Shown: positions 12,101 through 23,778, counted from the first letter of the stretch. The stretch is DNA of 64,000 bases from Pyronema omphalodes (GCA_024516155.1 JAJJXM010000016.1:671001-735000), one strand, 5' to 3'. Numbers and translations are program-made. The notes: generated by a model from the sequence alone, not told the origin.

Positions 12101-15100
12101 ATCTTTCAACTGGGGATATAACGTCTCTCTAACCAAGGATGCAATTGAGGGATGCATTCTCCGCTGTGTATCCAGCGCCGCAATCGGCATTTTAGCACCA
12201 TTAAACCGTTCATTTGCAAGGCGTTCGAAAAGTGATTCATCAAGCCCATATTTCTTCCCCTGATCACTTTCCATTGATAACTCATATCTCGAGATGGTAG
12301 CCCGAAGCTGTAGATGATCACCGATCAAAATCGCATGTTCGACAGAAGGCAACAAAGCGGTGATAAGATGAGCTTCGAGGACCTCCGCAGCCTCCTCACA
12401 AACCAAAACCTTCGCCGATAAGCTTCTCAACAACTCCGAATTCGAAGCCAACCCAGTTGTAGTAACCCCGATGATATGAGCTTCCTCTAAACATCGTTTA
12501 TCGGCTTCTTTATATTGCGCTCTTAGTTCCGCTTCTGCATCTGTGAATTTCGCCATTAGGGATTCTATCTTCTGTTGCAGTTTCGAGTTGATAATTTCCT
12601 CCCAATAAGATCTTAACGACTGCCGCTCCCGATGTGTCGTCATCCAGGGATTAACCCGATCTCTTAACAGCGTTTGTATGGGCCTAGGTTGTTGCCCTTG
12701 TACCGGTTTCCAGGAATTTTTCTGCAGGTAAGTTCCACCATTGCTCCAGATCCTAAAGATATCCGCACAAGTTTTATTCCCCACCACCATCCAGCCATCC
12801 TTATCCTTATCAATATTCCCATTCCTTTTCCCAAACCCATAATCCCTCGCCCCTTCATATAGTAACTGATAAGTCGGTAGGTCATTATACAAAAGATGGT
12901 AAGCAATATCACCATCACGACATCCATAAGTCGCCTGTTTAAGAAGCTTCGATAGCTCCTCGTCAACTTCATCTAGCTCCCGTTGTGCAGACCAGATATT
13001 ATGTTTTTCTACGCGAGTTTGTGAGGAGCCCCGTCGGACAGAGTGAAGGGTGAAGTCTTGGAGCGCTTCACATTTGCTGCGGCTACCCATGCGGATTATG
13101 TTTTTGTAGCCGGAGTTGAGAAGGTGCATTAGGAATTGATCTAGGGCGTGGTTGGTGTAGCTATGGTATAGAAGCTTGGGGATTAGAAGGGGGGTTGTGG
13201 AAAGAGGGATAGAGAGGGGGACGAACCAGACACAGATTATTGGGCCGATTTTGAGTTTGTTGCGGTTGTGGAGGAGGATTTGAACGATTTTGTGACCGAC
13301 TGAAGATGGGGTTAGTATCGAGGATGGTATTAGGAGGGATATTGATACGCACCGAAACTTTTACCGGTTCCAGGTGGGCCTTGGACTAATGCTAATTCGT
13401 GCTTTAAACTCATGAGTAAACTCTCGCATTGTCCATGATCTAGGGTTGTATGTGTCTGTAACTGTTGGATGGTAGTTGGATGATTAAGAGAAAATGTCAG
13501 GGGATAATTATGATTCGTGATACAAGATAAATCCAGCTGTGTTCCGGGGATTTTCGAAAGATACAACGGGGGTTGAATTTTAACGAATCCTTCCTCGATT
13601 TTATAATCCTCTGGAGCAGCCATGGTGAGATACTTTGTAAACGGCAGTGTTGGGTTTCTGTGAAGATTTTGAAGACATTTAAGAACCGGTTCGAAAGATG
13701 CATATACCAATCCCGGGAATTCCACCATTATAGCACCGCCTTTCGATTTCTGTTGAACCAGATCGATGATTCTTGCCTGGTCTAATTCCGACTTGGGAGT
13801 AACGAGGACCAAAGAAATCATTGCGCGATTCTCATCCGAGGTGAGGTCTTGTATTCCCTTCATTCGAAACTGCTCTATGGACTCACCGTCTTTCGGTCTT
13901 GCAAATAGCTGTCTATCCGCTACCAATAAGAAGGTAGTCTCCATATTTTCGTCAACCAAAGCAACTAGATTCCCAACCTGTAAGTATTTAGACTCTTTCC
14001 ACCACTCCTCTCGTTTTCTTCGTTCGGTTTTGGCAACTCTGTCTGGCTGGTTGAAGGTTATATCGATCATCATTCCTTTTTTTCTATCGAATCGAAGCTT
14101 GGATACTTTAATGTTATCAAAGATGCATAATTTCGCATCAATGCGTCTCAGATGTTTCCGTCTAGCGTTTCTATCCTTACTTTTCACCAGGACCTCCCAA
14201 CCCGCCACCAAAGCACAAACCGCATCTCTCAGTTGTCCTGCAGTATCCTCCCTCAGCAAACGGAACTGGGTATCCAAAAGCCTCAGAATACCATTTTCAT
14301 GATGCGGAAACTCTCGATATTTCAACGGCAAATATTCCGAGCGATCTGCCTTAATTTCCGAGGTCGTAGGCAGGATCTCAATTTGCTCGATTGAAGCTTT
14401 ATCATTATCATGTCTTGGACCCTTCATGGAAAGGTCACCGGGGGGATCGACTTTAAATTCCGTGGCGATGAAAGAGGTAGCACCGGTTGGGTGTGTCATC
14501 CGAGGAATTGCATCTCCCATCTGTAATTGTTCTTTTATGCGTTGGATATTACGTTCTGCACAACGGATAGCATAGCTTGCTTGACGATCCTTTGGGAAGG
14601 CGGCTAGACATTGGCTTAAGGAGGTAGCTATGGTTTTGTATCCTTGCTGGATTGAGGCTTCGTGGTTTAAGTTGATTGTGGCTAGGAAGGCGGCGGAGAT
14701 GGCGTAGATTGCTTCTTCGCATTTGAGGCTTTCGGTGGCGTATTGTCGGGATGTTTGGAGGTTCGTAACAGCTTTGGTGAAAAATGTTTGGCCGCGACGT
14801 CCGGATACTCCGTAGACTACGTTGTAAATAGTTCCCACAGCCTTTTCAAGAATCAGGGATGACATGATTTCCTCATGAGAAATCAGCCTTAAAAACGGGA
14901 TGCAATGATCTAGTAGATATTATATATCAGCATCTATCAATCCCATCCAGTCCAGTCCAGTCCAGTCCAGTCCAGTCCATCTGTCCCTAAAAGAAACATA
15001 CCATGAAACAATAACTGTCCATAATCAAATGTTCCCGCATAATACTCCATTTCCAAAGCCCTAGCAACCCACAACAAACCCTTTTCCTCACCCAGAGATT

Positions 15101-15462
15101 TCACCAGCAACTGCTTCGTATCCGATTCCCCCTCATCGACGATTTCCAATCCCGCTTTAACAATGCTTGAAAACTTTGCAGGTGTGAACGCGTCTGTGTC
15201 ATTAAGTTGGTATGACCAGTCTCGTTTACGTGGGGCGTATGTTACTCGAGGACGATCGTTTTCGGCATGGTTACGGCCTGGAGTTGGACCGGGTTTTTTG
15301 GAGGAGTTACCGCCGGAGATATGAGTGAATTTGCATTTGTTGCCGAATCTGCATTTTCCTTCTTTGGAGAATTGGTTGCAGGTGCTGGAGATTAAGGTTG
15401 TTAGGATGAGTAGGTCTTGAAGTGGGAAGAGGGATTTCTTACCCTCTGTTGCTGGGACTCAT
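9106..15462 (-). CDS. ZNFX1-like protein: CCCH finger, UPF1-type SF1 helicase, NF-X1 fingers and RZ finger
   Basis: The model is complement(join(9106..9252, 9349..11530, 11586..13160, 13227..13299, 13353..14909, 15002..15384, 15443..15462)), 1978 aa. Residues about 9-27 form a CCCH finger (TCNQFSKEGKCRFGNKCKFTH). The helicase has Walker A GPPGTGKS (near 645, split just downstream by an intron), YTNHALDQFL, DEAD-like VCEEAAEVLEAHLI, GDHLQLRA, and C-terminal motifs VDNFQGEEAKVIIVSLVRS and NRINVLLSRAQHGMY. Cys/His-rich NF-X1 repeats such as CGKRLTCGHTC fill about 1230-1570. The short last exon encodes NGHPFSVGECGMPM then CPECTAPVGG, an RZ-type finger. In animals ZNFX1 acts in small-RNA inheritance and antiviral RNA sensing; in fission yeast the relative Hrr1 acts in RNAi heterochromatin. 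A role here in RNA silencing is inferred from family only. Exon 3 starts at 14909: only that acceptor keeps frame and gives the conserved HDHCIPFLRLISHE. Confidence 0.93.
14942..14980. repeat. Pentanucleotide (TCCAG)n microsatellite inside an intron
   Basis: About eight tandem TCCAG units lie within the 14910-15001 intron of the ZNFX1-like gene. It is intronic, so length changes should not affect the protein directly. Confidence 0.9.
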
Positions 15463-17219
15463 TGCTGTAGATGGCTACACTGACTATCCGTGGTGAAGGA
15501 TACTGTGATGCGAGTCGGAGTGATCGGGGGGGGGGGGGGTGTTTCTTGGAGGATAGTAGATAACAGTTAAGAAGATCTTGACGAAGGGGAAGGGGGAGGT
15601 GAAATATTTTTTCACAGGTACTTTGGGGTCAATACAGACACTTTCGACGTTGAGTTTGATTTTTCTTTTTATCAGTTCCTTTTCCGGCACAAACAAACAG
15701 CAAATATTTGCGGGATGACCTCTCTCTTAACATATGCCAGTTTTTTTTAGTTTCTGTTGCTTTAACCTACAGCAAACATGTGCCACATTACATTCCAATG
15801 TTCCTGGACTCTACATACATACATACATACGTACAATATGGCGTATCGCTATGTACATATCGTTTCTACAGGGTGGGTGCTGCATATACGTATGTATGTA
15901 CGATAAACGCTACCTTCCATAGCTTGCGAAACCAGTACTAAACTTATGATTGGCGCTGGCTCCTGCAGATCAGTTCTGTAGAGTAGGACGCTAATTTACG
16001 GGACGGTCCGCATTGGCTGTTTTGTTCTCAGCATATTCAGGATATGTACACATACACACCGGTCTGAAGATGGCTTTTTACCCCGTTTACCCCGTTTACC
16101 CCGATCAGGTGTGTGTGTGTGCGGGGAACAAGATTTTAATTGCATGGAGACACGTTTTTTTTTTTTGATTTTATTTTCATGGCTGGATGGATGGTGTATG
16201 ACTCAGAGATAGAGGCTTATCGTCGTCTGATAACATTTTTGTTTCATGCACCACCCTGTGATTGGAATTGAGTTGAATTGAATTTGCTGCAGCTCGTCCC
16301 GGGGGTGCAGGGTGTAGACATAGCCCCAAATTATGCATGTAGAGCATGACACCATAGATGCAACGTCATGGCTCGGCATCATGGGTAGTGCGGGCATCTA
16401 TGTAGCATCTAGCAGCTGAAAAGTCTGTTCTATGTATGTATTCTGCACGTCTATAATCACAAGGCTGTGCTTTTAGATTCTGCAAACAAATGAGGTTTTG
16501 TTCTCAATTCACAGGATCACTAATGATTTAATAAGCGGCTACTTACGAGTATATGTTACAGACTTTCAAACATTACAAGTTTTATTACACTGTGCGCTTA
16601 CGGTGGTCGCTTGATGTAGTGTTTCATGCTGTGTTTTGTTCGCAAGTCGCTATCTTGTCCTATTTTAAGCGCCAGGACGAATACAGATTCGCGAAATACG
16701 CCAGTTATGCCATAATTAGCATAGCAGGACGCGCGCTAGCTGGAATGTGTATCAAAAAACTAGTTGTGCCTTCCTACCTTGGGTTGAGAACTTGTGAGGG
16801 CATAAACACATGTGTAGGCATCAGTCAAAGTGGAGGAATTTCCGGTGTGATTTCTTACTCATCCATGAACTAATCATCTCAATCCATATCCGAGCCATAT
16901 TCGTTGGAGTTTGATCAGTATTGTTGAAGCCATGCTGGGTACGCATACAAACCCCACATCCAGCTAACCAGCACGACATTTCCATGCCGCTATCATAGCA
17001 GCACACCCCAGTTATCCGCGCCGTTTCCAACCGCGTCCTCGGCCCGTAACTGATCGTCTCCGATTACCGGGTAGAACCGGTCTTGGCGCCATCTAGAAGC
17101 AACGTCATAACGGCGTACTTCCCCGCGATGTAACCGCCCCCGCCCCCGCCGCAGCCCGGAACGCCCTTGAGAACCGACCGTTCACCACAACCAAAGCCTC
17201 CCACGATAATACCGTAACA
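15463..17219. other. Intergenic region, no gene recognised
   Basis: A G homopolymer lies near 15529-15538, TACATACA-type repeats near 15816-15835, and a repeated ACCCCGTTT block at about 16079-16104. A 106-residue ORF at 16553-16873 has no recognisable motif and poor codon character, so I do not call it. The last 200 bases are GC-rich and lead into BNA6. Confidence 0.65.
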
Positions 17220-18305
17220 ATGAGCACCCACGATTACGCGCATCTTCTCCCGCCGACTTATAAAACTACCATCGCGGGTTGGCTTACTGAAGATACTCCA
17301 TCTTTTGACTATGGAGGATTCGTCGTCGGAGAGTCCCAGAAGACCGCAACTTTATACTGCAAGTCAGCTGTACGTTCCCGCTCGGCGTATTTATAGTCGC
17401 TACTTCTATGCACCCCCGAATCGCCGCCGTTACAGCCATCATGCCGCCTCCACATCTTCCATTTCCACCTCCCCTGTATATCCCACCGCCACAGTAACTA
17501 ACAACACCAGGGTGTTCTCGCAGGTGTTCCCTTCTTCCTCGAAGTTTTCCGCCAGCTAGGATGCGAAGTAGATTTCCACTTCAAAGAGGGAGAATACCTA
17601 GACCCCTCGAACGGCAAGATCGCCGTAGCCAGCGTTCGCGGACCCGCACGCCAACTCCTCCTCGGCGAGCGTGTCGCGCTCAACACCCTATCCCGCTGTT
17701 CGGGAATCGCCTCTGCATCTAGATCTTTAGTAACCCTGGCACGTGAAGCTGGATATAAAGGCATCATCGCGGGGACTAGAAAAACTACTCCGGGATTTAG
17801 GTTAGTGGAGAAGTATGGAATGTTGGTGGGAGGCGCGGATGCTCATAGATATGATCTTTCTGCCATGGTGATGTTGAAGGATAATCATGTCTGGGCGACT
17901 GGAAGTATTACAGAGGCGGTTAGAGCGGCGAGAAAGGTTGCGGGGTTCTCGGTGAAGATTGAGGTTGAGTGTCAGAGTGAAAAAGAGGCGGATGAGGCTA
18001 TTGAGGCTGGTGCGGATGTTGTTATGTTGGATAATTTTGATGGTGAGGGGTTGAAGATCGCCGCTAGTAGCATCAAGCAAAGATGGGCTGGGAAGGGGAA
18101 GAATGTTCTTCTGGAATGCTCTGGGGGTTTGACAAAGGATAATGTTAAGAGCTTTGTTTGTGATGAGATTGATATTATCTCGACGAGTTCTATTCACCAG
18201 GTAAGTACACCACTTATACATCACATACCTAAGAATAATGAAAGACTAACTGTGGAATAATAGGGAACCAAACATGTCGACTTCTCCCTCAAAATCGATC
18301 ACTAG
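17220..18305 (+). CDS. BNA6: Nicotinate-nucleotide pyrophosphorylase (carboxylating), quinolinate phosphoribosyltransferase
   Basis: The model is join(17220..17369, 17511..18200, 18264..18305), 293 aa, with GT-AG introns of 141 and 63 bp. The enzyme converts quinolinate and PRPP to nicotinate mononucleotide in de novo NAD synthesis. Diagnostic segments are [40 protein letters not shown], the substrate-binding [40 protein letters not shown] and LECSGG, in family order. The last exon encodes only 14 residues ([11 protein letters not shown] and DH). Length matches fungal and bacterial NadC. The start ATG at 17220 is the only one giving the conserved N-terminus [15 protein letters not shown]. No related NAD gene is adjacent. 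Confidence 0.96.
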
Positions 18306-18587
18306 ATTATTTTAGTTCTTTCGTTTATAGATATATAACATCTTTGGTGGACCAGCGAACACCTGGCTTTTGTATATTGTAAAGAGTTCATAGCGTCAAT
18401 AAACTCCCAAGAACCGAAACCTTCAAAACTTCTACATATACATCTATTTATGGTTACGTGTGTGAGAAATGGACAGTCTCATTGTGGGGTTTTACATGCA
18501 TCCCGGGCTCGTCCATTCCGGGGTATGTAGTCTATCTAAGTTTGTTTGTATAATTACAATGAATAAACCCCCAGTGGTTTTATACCA

Positions 18588-18688
18588 GCTACGGTCACGG
18601 AATCATGAACCCAACGCATCCCGTCCGCTCTACGCTATTTAAGCACGATATCATCCGGCTAGTACTGTGGGAATCCCGGATACTGTAG
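18588..18688 (+). pseudogene. 5S rRNA pseudogene with a 15-nt internal deletion
   Basis: The sequence follows the 5S consensus from GCTACGGTCA to GGATACTGTAG and a T-run, but the 15 nt between GTACTGT and GGGAATCCCGG are missing relative to the other copies. The lost stretch holds GGGTGACCAG, part of the helix IV/box C region. There are also point changes (TCACGG, TCTACGC, CACGAT). Probably non-functional. Confidence 0.85.
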
Positions 18689-18689
18689 T

Positions 18690-19532
18690 TTTTTATTTCT
18701 GTTTTCTACTTGCTTTCCTTACCTCTCTTTCTTTTTTTTTTTGCACGGAAATGAAGCTGGTAGGGTATTGTTTTGTTTTGTTTCTTAGGTTATAGAAGCG
18801 GTAGGTGTGTTAATATTTTTTTTCTAGGAGAAAGAGATATGCAGAAGTTAAAAGTCAACACTCAGATGTTATTTTTCAGAAAAAGGAGAAAAGGCACTCA
18901 GGAAAAGTACTTTTTTCATATTCCGTGTTCATTATCCTTAGGTATTTCACCAACTCTTGACTGTTAAGCTTTAATTGGTGCCATTTACACGGCGATGAGG
19001 TATCTTATCATATGTTCTAAATCTTCCAATTATAAACACTTCCCCGCGTCATTTTACAGTTTTACCCATGGCCAATCACGGTCGTTGTCGTTTAGTATCA
19101 TCTTAGAAGCTGAAACGAATTACCATATCTTCCACAGTAGAAATAGTATAATTAGCAACTCACTTTAACTTTTCAACCCCCCCCCCCCCCCCCCCCCCCT
19201 CCCTCCCCCGGAGACTATCAATAAACAAAACCACAAACCACAAACCACACTATACAACTCCAAATACTAAATACTAAATACTAAATACTAATTTCCTGTA
19301 ACCTCTGCAGTACCACGCCATGCATATTTTTTTAGTAGTGAAATTGATTACGGTCATATACTTTGTCTCATATTTATTCGGTCTATACTACTTTTACTTA
19401 CTAGTGGCCTTTTAACCCACCTCTCCCCCCCCCCCCCCCCCCCCCCCCCCCCCGCCGCCCTCCCCACTCCCCGGAAAAAGTAGAGCATCAAAGTAACATA
19501 ACAGCCTCAACGAGCACCCACAAAAACAAAAA
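18690..19532. repeat. Repeat-derived region: 5S 3' flank and a remnant of the family gene's 3' flank
   Basis: After the pseudogene, 18780-18850 resembles sequence downstream of the other 5S loci (TTCTTAGGTTA, GGAGAAAGAGATATGCA). On the opposite orientation, about 19020-19390 resembles the 3' flank of the 5S-linked gene family (compare 26230-26470: CACAGTAGAAAT, ATCAATAAACAAAACCACA, CACGCCAT, TTCACTACT on the complement). No gene body remains. Long C homopolymers (about 19179-19199 and 19427-19453) and a CTAAATA repeat (about 19263-19292) interrupt it. Confidence 0.6.
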
Positions 19533-19648
19533 CTACAGTATCCGGGATTCCCGTCTGGTCACCCACGACAGTACTAGCCGGACGATATCATGCTTAAATA
19601 GCGCAGAGCGGACGGGATGCGTTGGGTTCATGATTCTATGACCGTAGC
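19533..19648 (-). rRNA. 5S ribosomal RNA gene (AACCC variant)
   Basis: On the minus strand the 116-nt core runs GCTACGGTCATAG to GGATACTGTAG, followed by a T-run typical of Pol III termination. The conserved 5S core CATCCCGTCCGCTCTG, TTTAAGC, GTACTG and GGGTGACCAG are all present in order. The 5' and 3' ends pair as helix I. Ends are uncertain by 1-3 nt. Loop variant is AACCCAACG. 5S RNA is part of the large ribosomal subunit. Confidence 0.9.
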
Positions 19649-21204
19649 TGTTGCTTCATAATCACAATACAATGTGAAAAACAATAGCAAAAATTAGGTT
19701 ATAACACTTTTGTGACCATTGACCGGCCTAGAGCCCGCCTGAAATTCCCTTAATCAGTGACATGATAGCAGCTGATATTACGAGTTCCATGCAGCAGTAG
19801 GCTAGATTTTTACATAGCATAGCATAGCCAATTATCGTCTGTACTTCAATTCTTCATAAATCTCAAATCTCAAATCTCAAATCCCAAATCCTTCGCTTTC
19901 CATTTGGCATTTACTGTCTATGTATCTCAGTTTTTCTTATTAACAACGATAACAACGACTTAACTACTGGTGCTCATCCAATCCCTGTGTCATAGGATAT
20001 AAACATACTCCTTTGGTACCTCAGCCTCTTAAACCATAGTTTTCGTACCCTGTATACGTCTTTAATTCTTCATAAGAAACTTTTAACTCCCTTTATCGTT
20101 CATGGTTGCTGTGTGTTTATTTCGTTCGGCTTGTTCCCACGGTTCTCCTGCTCCTATGGATCTATCGATCAGGCTCTGTAACTTATAAGATACTGGTATG
20201 TATAGTTCTCTCTACATAATTCCTCAATATATAAAGCACGCGTTGTCAATAGAATTAATCAATAATATATTTCGTCGCCTTCTAACCCATGTCTTTATCA
20301 TGGAATGGTTTTTCCCAATCTTAGCCCGCGCTTATTCTCTGCTAGATGCCTGCGTTTTTTGTTTGTATTCGGAATGGCATTTGGATAGTAATATCGGTAA
20401 AGGTGCAATGATTGAAATGAGCCTAGTTCAGCAGGAGGACTGTTGGTGACGCGGCATGATGCGGCATGATGCAAGTCAGGAATGGATGGGCTGGTGTGTG
20501 GTTGATTAAATATGTTTTTTGTGGCATGGCATATCCAGCACGGTCAGAGATATGATTCGTGACGAAAAAACGAAAAAAATTAATGAATAAACACGAGTTG
20601 GGTATCTAATTTTGTTAACTGTGCTCGTGGAGAGGTCCGTTGAGGTAAGCTCCTCGCGATGTCTCGGTATACAGATATGGAATGCACTCCGGGTTGGAAG
20701 TAGAGACTAAAACTCGTTATATACAGAGATATCTAGCAAGCTTCCTCGCGCTCATAAAACGGTGGGATATTACAGAAAATCTATGCCTGGAACGCAGAAA
20801 TACAAGGACCCAGGTATTTCGTGCTACCTTAAATAGACCATAAGTGTCATTCACGGGCAGATGAGATATTTCTTAGAAGCTGGAGTGGATTACTACACTC
20901 TCGAATTCTCTTACGGTAGAAATAGTATTAGAAGGAAAAAAAAAAACTTTTATTCTTTAAGATCTTGTAAATGAGGAAACTCAACAAACAAACTACACCA
21001 ATTCCGAACACCAATTTTGTAACTCCAGTCTCCACTACGACACACCCTTCTAGCAATCCCTTACTTTCTCTCATCTCTATCCACCCCGCAACCCACATCC
21101 CTACCTCATCATCCCTCTTTAAACTTCCTCCTTAGGCTCTTCCCAGAACCACCAGAAATCATCCGACAATTCTCATCCATCCAATTCCTCCTCCCATCAT
21201 CGAC
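19649..21204. repeat. 3' flank of the decayed family copy, repeat-derived
   Basis: The order between the decayed family gene and its downstream 5S gene is the same as in the intact units. About 20840-21000 matches the 3' flank at 26250-26400 (GGTAGAAATAGTAT, TTTTATTCTTTAAGATCT, AAACTCAACAAACAAAC). About 20400-20500 resembles 25990-26100 (ATGAGCC, GGCATGATG, GTCAG-AATG). An ORF at 20198-20449 is within this flank and is not supported as a gene. Confidence 0.55.
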
Positions 21205-22343
21205 CTCCTCTCCTCCTCATTCACCACATGACCGCTATCACCTCCAATCCAAACCACAAGAGCATCCTCCTGATACGCCTCCCATGCATCCTATCTAGCA
21301 CGGCATTGTTGAAGTTAGTTGAGGAAGTGGATATGTTCAAGACTAAGATCATCTTCCGAGTCGGCTAGGAAATAATATGTTAGTAATTACTCATCGTCTA
21401 TGAATCGGATTAAAGAATATAGAGTACTCACAATCGGGATTAATATACTCCTCCTCATACTCCTCCTGCTCTTTCTCCTCGACATCCTCCATGTCTGAAT
21501 CCTCAGAAGCAGTGTCAAACTCATGGTGCGACTCTGCGGCATACTGGCTAGCTTCATCCTCCGAGGCTGGTAAGAAATAGCGGGTTAGGTATTGTTCATC
21601 GTACATCATCCGTAAAGCATAAAGAAAACAAAAGATAGAAAGTACTCATAAGCAGGATTGCAATCGTAATTGGAATTGGAATCGTAATTGGAATCATGAT
21701 GGTCATTGGAATCATACTTGGGATTGGAATCGGATTCGGAATTGGAATCATACTCGGGATTGGAATCGGATTCGGATTCGACATCAGAATCGGAATTGGA
21801 ATTGGAATCAGAATGGGGATTGAAATTCTCCTCCACATCTTCCTCCTCATCCTCCTCATCCTCCTCCTCATCCTCCTCCGATTCCTCTGATTCCTCCTCC
21901 TCATCCTCCTCCGATTCCTCTGAGATCTCCGATTCTTCTAGCTCCTCTGATTCCTCTGGTTCCTCTGATTCCCCCCCCTCATCCTCCGAAATCTCAAATT
22001 CCTCATCCCCCTGCTCCTGCAGCACATGCAGCACGCGCAGCATTTTTCTAACCCTCCGAACCGGATCACGCTGCAAGTTCGGCATGATCACCACCCAATG
22101 GTACTTCGCAGTAGTAATCACCGCATATCCATCCTCGGGCCGAATTTTGAAATGAATGACAAGATCATTATCACGGGAAGCTTTCCTGACTCCGGAGCTT
22201 CGATATGTCATTGGAACATATATATAGCGTGGATGGCCGCGAGGAGAGTTGGTTGCCGGACGCGGAGAAAGATTGGTGCGAGGGCCAAGGACATATCGGG
22301 GTTCGTTGGATAATCTTTGGTTGGTGAAAATAAACCGCGGCAT
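21205..22343 (-). pseudogene. Diverged, decayed member of the 5S-linked gene family
   Basis: A 245-codon frame (22343-21606) begins MPRFIFTNQRLSNEPRYVLGPRTNL. It keeps the family signature as KYHWVVIMPNLQRDPVRRVRK, where intact copies read KYHGMVKMPAPRRNPVRGVRK, then runs into a long Glu/Ser/Asp tract and an Asn-Ser repeat. Downstream lies a second acidic segment (DTASEDSDMEDVEE, about 21432-21563) and the start of the family's second exon (PDSEDDLSLEHIHFL). There a stop follows at once, and roughly 65 bp of the exon are missing relative to intact copies. The donor expected to read GTGAGTAC reads ATGAGTAC. It may still be expressed as a truncated acidic protein, but it is not a full family member. 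Confidence 0.65.
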
Positions 22344-23256
22344 TTTGGATTTTGGATTTTGAATTTGGGTGTCGCTGGTTATCGAAAGTATGCTTGCTGC
22401 CGAGAAAAAATTGTTGTGATTTTTGTACGAGGTGGGAAGTTATTGGTTGCGCTGCGGAGGTAATAGAAAGGTCTCGAGGGAGGCGTTTCGTAAAAGGAGG
22501 AAAGTTTTTTGAGAGTCAGTAGCGACTGATTTTGATTTTGGTAGGGATAGGGTGAGGCTGAGTGTCGTGGAAGTGGCCATTGAGTCTGAAGTCAAGAGGT
22601 TGGGCCCGGGAAGTCATGGGTTGTTATTTGAACACCGGGGTTGAGGGAGAGGGTGAGGGGTCGTGATGTTTACGAATGCGATATTTCTGAATATACCAGT
22701 GTGGAGATATCGCTGTGCGAAAGGCCTTCTGTTTTAAGATCACGGGGATTTTTGCAGTAACATCATCTTGTTTTCAAGTAGACATTTCTTATGCAAGATT
22801 TCTCATCGAAGACGAAGACGAATACCAATCTTATCTCTTTTTATAGAGATATCGCATATTAGTAGCAATATTAGCCCCCAAAAGCTAGGGACGTATCTGC
22901 TGGCCGATATTATGCATATAAAGCTTATCAACATTAGCTCGAAGGCTTCATCAATCTTCAGTGATAAATAATAGAGATCTATGTCGTTTATAGGCAGTAT
23001 CATCACGTTACAACAATAGCATTAATGCTCCCAGTCCGATCAAGTTCCCGATGAATGCCGATAGACGTTCTCTTTCATAAACTGGATGTTAAAACGCCCA
23101 TGACATAAACTTCACAATTCACAAGTAACAAGACCATCAATTCTAAAACACAACCTATAAGGCTATTCAAAGGCCAACAAAATTGCCGCAAATCGGCACA
23201 CACAAGGGTAACATCTACTATCTAGTTACAAAGCTTCTGTCATTTATAAGCCCCCT
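22344..23256. other. Intergenic, no gene recognised
   Basis: This is upstream of the decayed family copy. Sequence near 22550-22680 (TGAGTCT-AAG, GGGTTGAGGGAGAGGGTGAGGGGTC) resembles the promoter regions of intact family genes (compare 27720-27810 and 31660-31745), so the upstream region was duplicated with the gene. I see no coding signal. Confidence 0.55.
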
Positions 23257-23778
23257 TCAAACCAAGAATTCATCCTCCTCACTCTCTCTTCCCGTCTTCC
23301 AAAATCTAATCTGCTCCCCATCCAACTCCTCCCAAACCCGTTCCGCCTCCTTATCCTTCTTCCACCCATTCCGTCTCTTCCAGCGGTCTACCTTCACTCC
23401 AAAACAACTCGTAAAATACTCCCCGACATTATCTTCGCTGTCCTCATCTTTATGATACCCTTTATTCCTTCCACAATTCCTAACAAATCTCTTCCTCCTT
23501 TCTTTACCAAATCCTTCTATATCGAGCAGCATTGTATATATTAGAACATGATCCGGAAGCACCACGCAAGCAAAACTGGACCTACCGTAACCCAACACCG
23601 CAGTGGTGAAATCATTTTTAGATGGCGAAACATCCGGTCTACGGAACATGTTCCGCTCAACCCATCGCGCTTTGATTCGCGGAGCTGTGTTGTAATAGCA
23701 GTGTCGGTTGAGTATGATTTGTTGAAGGCGCTTAGATCTTCTTGGTGTTTTTGGAGGCTGGGGTTGTGGAGATAGCAT
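23257..23778 (-). CDS. Hypothetical charged protein, possible distant relative of the 5S-linked family
   Basis: The frame encodes 173 residues rich in Lys, Arg, Glu and Asp, without signal peptide or membrane segment. I do not recognise it. The tail KKDKEAERVWEELDGEQIRFW loosely resembles exon 2 of the 5S-linked family (RSLEAEEVWRGLMEEAD and VVFW). The 5' side is unclear: two other frames are open upstream to 24085, separated by a 19-nt C/G homopolymer near 23934-23952, so the true start could lie there or in an upstream exon. It may be a decayed or unrelated gene. Confidence 0.4.
   Translation of the reverse strand: MLSPQPQPPKTPRRSKRLQQIILNRHCYYNTAPRIKARWVERNMFRRPDVSPSKNDFTTAVLGYGRSSFACVVLPDHVLIYTMLLDIEGFGKERRKRFVRNCGRNKGYHKDEDSEDNVGEYFTSCFGVKVDRWKRRNGWKKDKEAERVWEELDGEQIRFWKTGRESEEDEFLV

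Noticed and set aside
16553..16873. 106-codon ORF
   Set aside because: No motif, no clear coding bias, and no supporting promoter or splice features.
21696..22155. Ser-rich and Ile/Gly-rich plus-strand ORFs
   Set aside because: They are antisense translations of the Glu/Ser/Asp repeats of the decayed family copy.
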